From JBJXFY01 sp046155815 (GTDB taxonomy: Bacteria; Verrucomicrobiota; Verrucomicrobiia; Limisphaerales; CAIMTB01): a stretch of DNA of 9,256 nucleotides. Shown here piece after piece: positions 4,898-9,256 of this stretch. Under the pieces are notes generated by a model that had not been told where the DNA came from, made no database searches, and saw nothing but the letters and a program-made list of their open reading frames with translations. Both the position numbers and the translations under genes were made by a program. The stretch lies in NCBI GenBank assembly GCA_046155815.1, contig JBJXFY010000264.1, forward strand, positions 1-9,256, given 5' to 3'. The first letter of the stretch is position 1, and every line of letters starts with the position of its first letter.

Positions 4898-7111
4898 CTA
4901 GAAGCTCAGCCGGATGCCGGCGTAGAAGCTCCGCCGATAGGCCGGGTCAATGCCATCGCTGCGGATGCGCGCATAGTAATCCTCATCGAAGAGGTTGTTG
5001 ATCCCGGTCATCACCGACGCCACGTCGCGCCATGCCGCGGCCTCGACGGTGAAATCCCAGACGGAGTACGCCGGGATCTTCCGGGTCGGATTCTCGTCGT
5101 CGGTGGCGAAGTGGTCGTCCACCACGGTGCCGAGCAGCGCGAGCTTCACGCGGTCACGCCAGCGCCAGATGACGCCGGCACGCACGAGGTAGTCCGGCGC
5201 GTACTGGGGCCGGCGGCCATCCGCGACGCCGCCGTCAATCTCCGCCTCGAGAAGCGACGCGTTGGCGTACAGCTCGATCGCGTGGGAACGCGGGGCGGCG
5301 TCCCCGCGCCACGCGGCCATCGCGCCCACGAGGTCGGCCTGCACTGCAAGGTCGGCGCCGTAGTTGAGGGAGCGACCCACCGTGCGCAGGAACGTCACGT
5401 TGCTGGCGGCGACGGTGCCGCCGAGCTTGTTGTCGAGGTCCACGAGGAAGAGGCTCGCGTCCCAGAGGAGCCAGTCCGTCGGGCGGCCGCGCACGCCGGC
5501 CTCGTACGTCCAGGAATCGGACGGCTCGATGTCCCCGGGGGCGACGACCCCGTTGGGCGGAACGATCAGGCTCTCGGTGAAGACGGTGGGCCGGTAGCTC
5601 TGGGCGACGCCGCCGTAGGCCTCGAGGCCCTGGCCGAGGTCGCGCGCCACGGCCAGCGCCACCAGTGGCTTCACGTCGAGCTGGTCGTTTTTGCCGCGAT
5701 TGATGAAGGCGCCGGTGTTGGGGTTGTAGTTCGACTGCTCCAGGTCCTGCGCGAGGTTCTCGATCCGCAGGCCGGGCGTGACGCTCCAGCGGCCGAAGAC
5801 GAAGCGGTTCTCGGCGAAGGCGGCGCCGTAGTTCACGACCCGCTCCGCCTCGCGGAAGGGCACGCCGTCCTGCGCGTCCGGCGCGGCCCCGCGCCGGTCC
5901 GTACGCGGGGAACGGGAGTGAAAGTACTGCACGCCCGCGGCCAGGGTGTGGTCTCCTTTCCACGCAGACCATTCGTGCCGGATGCGCGGTTCGAGGCCGA
6001 AGTTGTAGAACTCCTGCCGCTCGATGTCGTTTGAGTCCGCCGCCGGCCCGCTGGGCCGTTGACCGAATCCGCCCCCGCGCTGTCGCCAGCTCGCGCGGTC
6101 GTAGTAGCCGCCCCACGCCGCCACGCTGAGCAGCGTGTCCCCGGAGAAGTCACGTTCGTAGCGGATGGATGGCACGTAGCGCCGGAGCTGGAAGCGGTCG
6201 TACGGCCGGGGCGTCTGGTCGCGGCTCTCGTTGTAGTTCGCCGCGTTGGGCCCGGACGCGAAGGTCAGCCCGCCCGGCTCGCCGTGGCCTTCCTCGTATG
6301 CATCGAAGGCGAGCTGCCAGCGCGAATCCTGGTCGGCGTCGAGCGCCAGTTTGAAGTGGCCGCCGTCGAGCTGGTAGTCGCTGTTCGCATCCCGGAAGCC
6401 TTCGGCCTGGCGATGGTTGTAGTAGGCCAGATACCCAAGCCGGCCGACCGTGCCGTCCACCGCGTTGTAGGTGGAGTAGAGGCTGTCCGAGCCGAAGGTG
6501 TGCTGGGTCCGGGCGGAGAACTCGCGGTCGCGCCGCGGCTGGTAGGTGACGTAGTTCAGCGCGCCGGCCGGCTGCGGCCCGTACATCAGCCCGGCACCGC
6601 CGCGCAGGAACTCGATGCGGTCCACCACGTCCAGCGGCGGCGTGAAGTACGCCTCCGGATAGCCGAAGGGATCGGCATGGATGGGAATGCCGTCCTTCAG
6701 CACCTGGAGGAACTGCATCCGGTGCGGCTCACCGACGCCGCGGTAGCCGAGGCTCACGAGGGGCGAGGCCTCCTCGCTGTATAGCAGGCCGGGCGTGAAG
6801 GCGAGGGCCTGGCGGTAGTTGTTGGCCTGCACCTCCGGCAGCGCATCCAAGTCCAGCACCGTGGCCTTCTTGCCGGCGAAGATCCTCGTCCCCTCGACAG
6901 GCGCGGGGAACGGATGCTGCACCGCGCCGTCCGCCTCGGACTCGCCCTGAATGATCATCGGGGGCAGGTCCTCCACCGTGAGCGGGGCGGCCATCGCTTC
7001 CGGCGGCCGTTCCGGCAGGAGCTGCGCTGCGGCCGAGGCGCCCGCAAGGAACGGCAGGATGCCCGCGCAGGGCGTGGCGCGACGACGATGCGGGGGCAGT
7101 CTAAAGTTCAT
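4898..7111 (-). CDS. TonB-dependent outer-membrane receptor, FecA-like
   Basis: This 737-residue protein is an energised outer-membrane transporter. A basic N-terminus (HRRR) and hydrophobic segment form a signal peptide, probably cleaved after Ala29 (A27-A28-A29). A TonB-box-like PPMIIQGES follows at 50-58. The plug domain spans about 75-190 and includes YRQALAFTPGLLY, VSLGYRGVG, FLQVLKDGIPI, VVDRIEFLRGGAGLMYGPQPAGALNYVTY. The rest is a beta barrel ending in NNLFDEDYYARIRSDGIDP and the terminal Phe expected for BAM insertion. Plug and C-terminus recall ferric-citrate (FecA)-type receptors, but the N-terminal signalling domain of E. coli FecA is missing, so sigma/anti-sigma signalling is not expected. 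The ligand could be an iron chelate, another metal complex or a carbohydrate. AGGA abuts the ATG with no spacer, too close for a normal ribosome-binding site. The gene converges on glcF (62-base gap) and is divergent from the ThuA-like gene. Confidence 0.9.
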   Translation of the reverse strand: MNFRLPPHRRRATPCAGILPFLAGASAAAQLLPERPPEAMAAPLTVEDLPPMIIQGESEADGAVQHPFPAPVEGTRIFAGKKATVLDLDALPEVQANNYRQALAFTPGLLYSEEASPLVSLGYRGVGEPHRMQFLQVLKDGIPIHADPFGYPEAYFTPPLDVVDRIEFLRGGAGLMYGPQPAGALNYVTYQPRRDREFSARTQHTFGSDSLYSTYNAVDGTVGRLGYLAYYNHRQAEGFRDANSDYQLDGGHFKLALDADQDSRWQLAFDAYEEGHGEPGGLTFASGPNAANYNESRDQTPRPYDRFQLRRYVPSIRYERDFSGDTLLSVAAWGGYYDRASWRQRGGGFGQRPSGPAADSNDIERQEFYNFGLEPRIRHEWSAWKGDHTLAAGVQYFHSRSPRTDRRGAAPDAQDGVPFREAERVVNYGAAFAENRFVFGRWSVTPGLRIENLAQDLEQSNYNPNTGAFINRGKNDQLDVKPLVALAVARDLGQGLEAYGGVAQSYRPTVFTESLIVPPNGVVAPGDIEPSDSWTYEAGVRGRPTDWLLWDASLFLVDLDNKLGGTVAASNVTFLRTVGRSLNYGADLAVQADLVGAMAAWRGDAAPRSHAIELYANASLLEAEIDGGVADGRRPQYAPDYLVRAGVIWRWRDRVKLALLGTVVDDHFATDDENPTRKIPAYSVWDFTVEAAAWRDVASVMTGINNLFDEDYYARIRSDGIDPAYRRSFYAGIRLSF

Positions 7112-7220
7112 TCCTAAACAGCGCCGCGACTGTCCGCAGTTCCTTGGGCGCCGGCTGCTGCCGCCTTGCGGAAGTGTGTCGCCGGCTTGCCTCTCCGGCA
7201 GCTTCCCTCATCCTCCCGGG
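7112..7220. promoter_or_regulatory. Divergent promoter region of the receptor and ThuA-like genes
   Basis: The 109 bases must supply the 5' regions of two genes facing away from each other. I see no Fur-box-like AT-rich palindrome, no clear -35/-10 pair and no long inverted repeat. Small dyads (GCCGG at 7181-7185 with CCGGC at 7195-7199, CCGC-CTT-GCGG at 7161-7171) are too short to mean much in DNA of this GC content. Confidence 0.4.
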
Positions 7221-8201
7221 ATGCACCGCCTGCTGCCTCTCCTCGCCGCGCTGTTCACTGCCTCCGCCTCCCTCGCCGCCGACCGGTGGGTCACCTACGA
7301 ACCACCCGCCGGCAAGGCCAACGGCAAGACCATCGTCCTGCTCAGCGGCGACGAGGAGTACCGCTCCGAGGAGAGCCTGCCGCAGATGGGCAGGATCCTC
7401 AGCCAGCGCCACGGATTTCGGACCATCGTCCTCTTCTCGCAGGATGCGGACGGCACGATCAACCCGAACAATCAGACCAACGTCCCCGGCATGCACCTCT
7501 TGGCCGGGGCGGACCTCGTCGTGAACCAGTTCCGCTTCCGCGAGCTGCCGGACGCGGACATGAAGCATTTCGTCGAGTACCTGCACTCCGGGAAGCCGAT
7601 GATTGTCGTCCGCACGGCGACGCATGCCTTCAGCTACGAGCGCAACAAACAGAGTCCCTTTGCCAGGTACGACTGGCGTGCGCCCGGCGGCGGCTTCGGC
7701 GGCATGACCGTGGGCGAGACGTGGACCTTCCACCACGGCGACCACGGCACGGAGGCCGCTCGCGGCCTCACCGACGGCCGGAACCGCCAGCATCCCGTCC
7801 TGACGGCCGTGAACGACGTTTTCGGCCCGTCCGACGTGTATGGCGTGAACCCGGACTTCCCCGCCGACGCGACCATTCTGATGTGGGGTCAGGTGCTGCG
7901 CGGGATGCAGCCGGCCGACCCGCCGAACCTCAACAAGTCCATCATGCCGCTGGTCTGGCTGCGCGACTTCAAGGGCGACTCCGGGAAGACCTCCGCCATC
8001 CTCTGCACGACGATCGGCGCGGCGATTGACCTCAAGAGCGAGGATCTGCGCCGGCTCTTCGTGAATTCCTGCCTCCACCTCACCGGCCTCAAGGTTCCGG
8101 AGAGGGCCGACGTCACGCCCGTGGGCGAGTTCAACCCCTCGATGTTTGGCTTCAACACCTTCAAGCGCGGGGTTTCGGTCTCGTCGCACGCCCTGAAGTG
8201 A
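7221..8201 (+). CDS. Secreted ThuA-domain protein
   Basis: This 326-residue protein begins with a signal peptide (MHRLLPLLAALFTASASLAA, likely cut after residue 20). The mature part resembles ThuA-like proteins, which have a class I glutamine amidotransferase-like fold and are abundant in Planctomycetes and Verrucomicrobiota: TIVLLSGDEEYRSEE (37-51), RILSQRHGFRTIVLF (58-72), DADGTINPNN (75-84), and a GKPMIVVRTATHAF stretch (124-137). ThuA was named for trehalose use in rhizobia, and relatives are often found with sugar-modifying enzymes, but the reaction of this secreted type is not established to my knowledge. The ATG at 7221 is chosen because it begins the signal peptide; in-frame upstream sequence lies within or before the divergent receptor gene. 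No clear ribosome-binding site precedes it. The receptor gene across the 109-base divergent gap may share its regulation. Confidence 0.83.
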   Translation: MHRLLPLLAALFTASASLAADRWVTYEPPAGKANGKTIVLLSGDEEYRSEESLPQMGRILSQRHGFRTIVLFSQDADGTINPNNQTNVPGMHLLAGADLVVNQFRFRELPDADMKHFVEYLHSGKPMIVVRTATHAFSYERNKQSPFARYDWRAPGGGFGGMTVGETWTFHHGDHGTEAARGLTDGRNRQHPVLTAVNDVFGPSDVYGVNPDFPADATILMWGQVLRGMQPADPPNLNKSIMPLVWLRDFKGDSGKTSAILCTTIGAAIDLKSEDLRRLFVNSCLHLTGLKVPERADVTPVGEFNPSMFGFNTFKRGVSVSSHALK

Positions 8202-8244
8202 CGGCGGGCTTTGACGCGCACCGCGCCGGTCAGCACCGTCTTCC

Positions 8245-8661
8245 ATGATCGCTGGAACCGCCATCGCCGCCCAGGCCCGCGCCGCCGCCTCGGCCACCGT
8301 CCCGGCGGCCAGCCTCGTCCGCCAGGGCGACGAACGGCTCATCCGCGTGACGGGCGGCGCCGCCAAGAAGGTGCAGACGCTGCTCACCCGTCAGGGCCGG
8401 CCGGCCGGCGTGCTGCGCGTGGCCGTGATCGGCGGCGGCTGCTCCGGCCTGCAGTACAAGATGGATTTGCAGGACGCCCCGCAGCACCGCGACATCCTCG
8501 TCGAGAGCGCCGGCATCCGTGTGGTGGTGGACCCGAAGAGCGCGCTGTACGTGACCGGCTCGGAGCTGGACTACGTGGAGGCGCTGCAGGACGGCGGCTT
8601 CAAGGTGACCAACCCGAACGCGGCCACGAGCTGCTCGTGCGGCGAGAGCTTCAGCGCGTAG
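8245..8661 (+). CDS. iscA: IscA/HesB-family Fe-S cluster carrier
   Basis: This 138-residue protein is an A-type carrier that should receive and pass on Fe-S clusters in the cytoplasm. The three conserved cysteines are Cys66 in GGGCSGLQYKM (63-73) and Cys130 and Cys132 in SCSCGESF (129-136). The core domain runs from about residue 33 (LIRVTGGAAKKVQTLL) to the end and is of normal size. Residues 1-32 form an Ala-rich extension absent from typical IscA or ErpA proteins. The only in-frame ATG is at 8245. A GTG at 8347 would give 104 residues but would remove the first core strand, so the longer form is preferred. No ribosome-binding site is evident. An HscB-like gene follows after 17 bases, which supports the ISC-system assignment; no iscU or iscS is in the window. 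ErpA is an alternative name for the same fold. Confidence 0.87.
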   Translation: MIAGTAIAAQARAAASATVPAASLVRQGDERLIRVTGGAAKKVQTLLTRQGRPAGVLRVAVIGGGCSGLQYKMDLQDAPQHRDILVESAGIRVVVDPKSALYVTGSELDYVEALQDGGFKVTNPNAATSCSCGESFSA

Positions 8662-8662
8662 C

Positions 8663-8678
8663 GTCGGACCCGTCCGAC
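8663..8678 (+). promoter_or_regulatory. Hairpin filling the iscA-hscB gap
   Basis: GTCGGAC (8663-8669) and GTCCGAC (8672-8678) are perfect complements separated by 2 bases; as RNA they would form six or seven pairs. The structure begins 2 bases after the iscA stop and ends at the base before the hscB ATG, so it occupies the whole ribosome-binding region. No other ribosome-binding site is seen. It could limit hscB translation unless ribosomes arriving from iscA open it. Confidence 0.5.
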
Positions 8679-9256
8679 ATGACGGCCGACGCCTTCGCCC
8701 TCCTCGGCTTCCCCCGCCGGCCGTGGCTCGACGCCGCGGAGGTCCGCGAGCGCTTCATCCGCGCCTCCGCGGAAGTGCATCCCGACCGCGTCCACGGCGT
8801 GGACGCCGCGGCCCGCGCGGCGGCCCAGGACGCGTACACGGCCCTGAACGCCGCCCAGCGCACGCTGTCCTCGCCCCGCCTGCGCGCGGAACACCTGCTG
8901 GAGCTGGAAACCGGCGCGAAGCCCGCCGGCATCCAGCGCGTGCCGGCGGACGTGATGGCGCTCTTCACGGACTTCGCCGCGCTGCTGCGCGAGACGGACC
9001 AGCACCAGGCCCGCCTCGCCGCCGCCACCTCGCCGCTGGTGCGCGCCGGCCACTTCGCGGCCGGGCTGGAACTGACGGCGCGCCTCCAGGCGGCGCTGGG
9101 ACGCGTGCAGGAGTTCACCGCCCGGGCCCAGGCCGCGCTCACCGCGCTCAACCCGGCCTGGGAGGCGGCCGATCCGCTGGCCGGCGAGGCCCGCCGCGCG
9201 GCGCTGCCGCTGGCCGCGCTGGAGGAACCGTTCCGCCGGTTGGCGTTTCTTGACCG
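8679..9256 (+). CDS. hscB: HscB-like J-domain co-chaperone (3' end beyond the window)
   Basis: The frame is open from the ATG at 8679 to the window edge, giving 192 residues. The N-terminal J domain (about 1-77) has DAFALLGFPRRPWLD at 4-18, the HPD motif at 34-36 that activates an Hsp70 ATPase, and SSPRLRAEHLLEL (64-76), which matches HscB's characteristic xxRAEYLLxL. The C-terminal helical part ends in FRRLAFLD, resembling the RKLRFLDKL of HscB near its C-terminus, so only about 10-20 residues are probably missing. HscB brings IscU with its Fe-S cluster to the Hsp70 HscA. At over 192 residues it is somewhat longer than E. coli HscB (171) and unusually Ala-rich. Placement 17 bases after iscA supports the role. 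An hscA gene may follow outside the window. Confidence 0.85.
   Translation, partial: MTADAFALLGFPRRPWLDAAEVRERFIRASAEVHPDRVHGVDAAARAAAQDAYTALNAAQRTLSSPRLRAEHLLELETGAKPAGIQRVPADVMALFTDFAALLRETDQHQARLAAATSPLVRAGHFAAGLELTARLQAALGRVQEFTARAQAALTALNPAWEAADPLAGEARRAALPLAALEEPFRRLAFLD

Noticed and set aside
4406..6034. 542-codon plus-strand open frame across glcF and the receptor gene
   Set aside because: It spans a convergent junction between two clear genes and reads as low-complexity Arg/Pro/Val-rich sequence.
7101..8387. 428-codon minus-strand open frame opposite the ThuA-like gene
   Set aside because: It is antisense to a gene with a signal peptide and family motifs and runs into iscA; no domain is visible.

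Overview
The window is GC-rich, densely coded bacterial DNA. Gene content (a glycolate oxidase pair, a TonB-dependent outer-membrane receptor, a secreted ThuA-like protein, Fe-S assembly factors, a lipoprotein) indicates a Gram-negative heterotroph. The style of the secreted ThuA-like protein and a composite repeat at 2257-2425, of a kind I associate with Verrucomicrobiota genomes, suggest that phylum. This is an inference from familiarity, with no marker gene to confirm it.

Layout. On the minus strand, 129-611 is a small unrecognised lipoprotein. A 243-base divergent intergenic region (612-854) follows, carrying an operator- or leader-like nested inverted repeat at 722-774. Then comes a plus-strand block: glcD (855-2228), a 218-base repeat-filled gap, a small four-helix membrane protein (2447-2917), a DUF433/DUF5615 antitoxin-toxin pair (2927-3160 and 3157-3546) and glcF (3543-4835). 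From the membrane protein onward the spacing is very tight: a ribosome-binding site overlaps a stop codon, then an ATGA overlap, then a GTGA overlap. The TonB-dependent receptor (4898-7111, minus) converges on glcF. It is divergent from a secreted ThuA-domain protein (7221-8201), which is followed by an IscA-type Fe-S carrier (8245-8661) and an HscB-like J-domain co-chaperone (8679 to the window end, cut off).

How the genes may work together. GlcD (FAD) and GlcF (two 4Fe-4S clusters) should oxidise glycolate or a related 2-hydroxy acid and pass electrons to the respiratory chain; no GlcE is present here. IscA and HscB belong to Fe-S cluster biogenesis, and the receptor may import an iron chelate or another large ligand, so iron and Fe-S metabolism loosely links the window. 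This link is contextual only.

The most unusual feature is the toxin-antitoxin pair lodged between glcD and glcF, arranged so that the only visible route to translating glcF is coupling from the toxin gene. Other points of interest are the composite hairpin repeat after glcD, the nested inverted repeats before glcD, and a hairpin that fills the whole iscA-hscB gap, including the place where the hscB ribosome-binding site should be. I found no RNA genes, CRISPR array, insertion sequence or convincing new multi-gene defence system.
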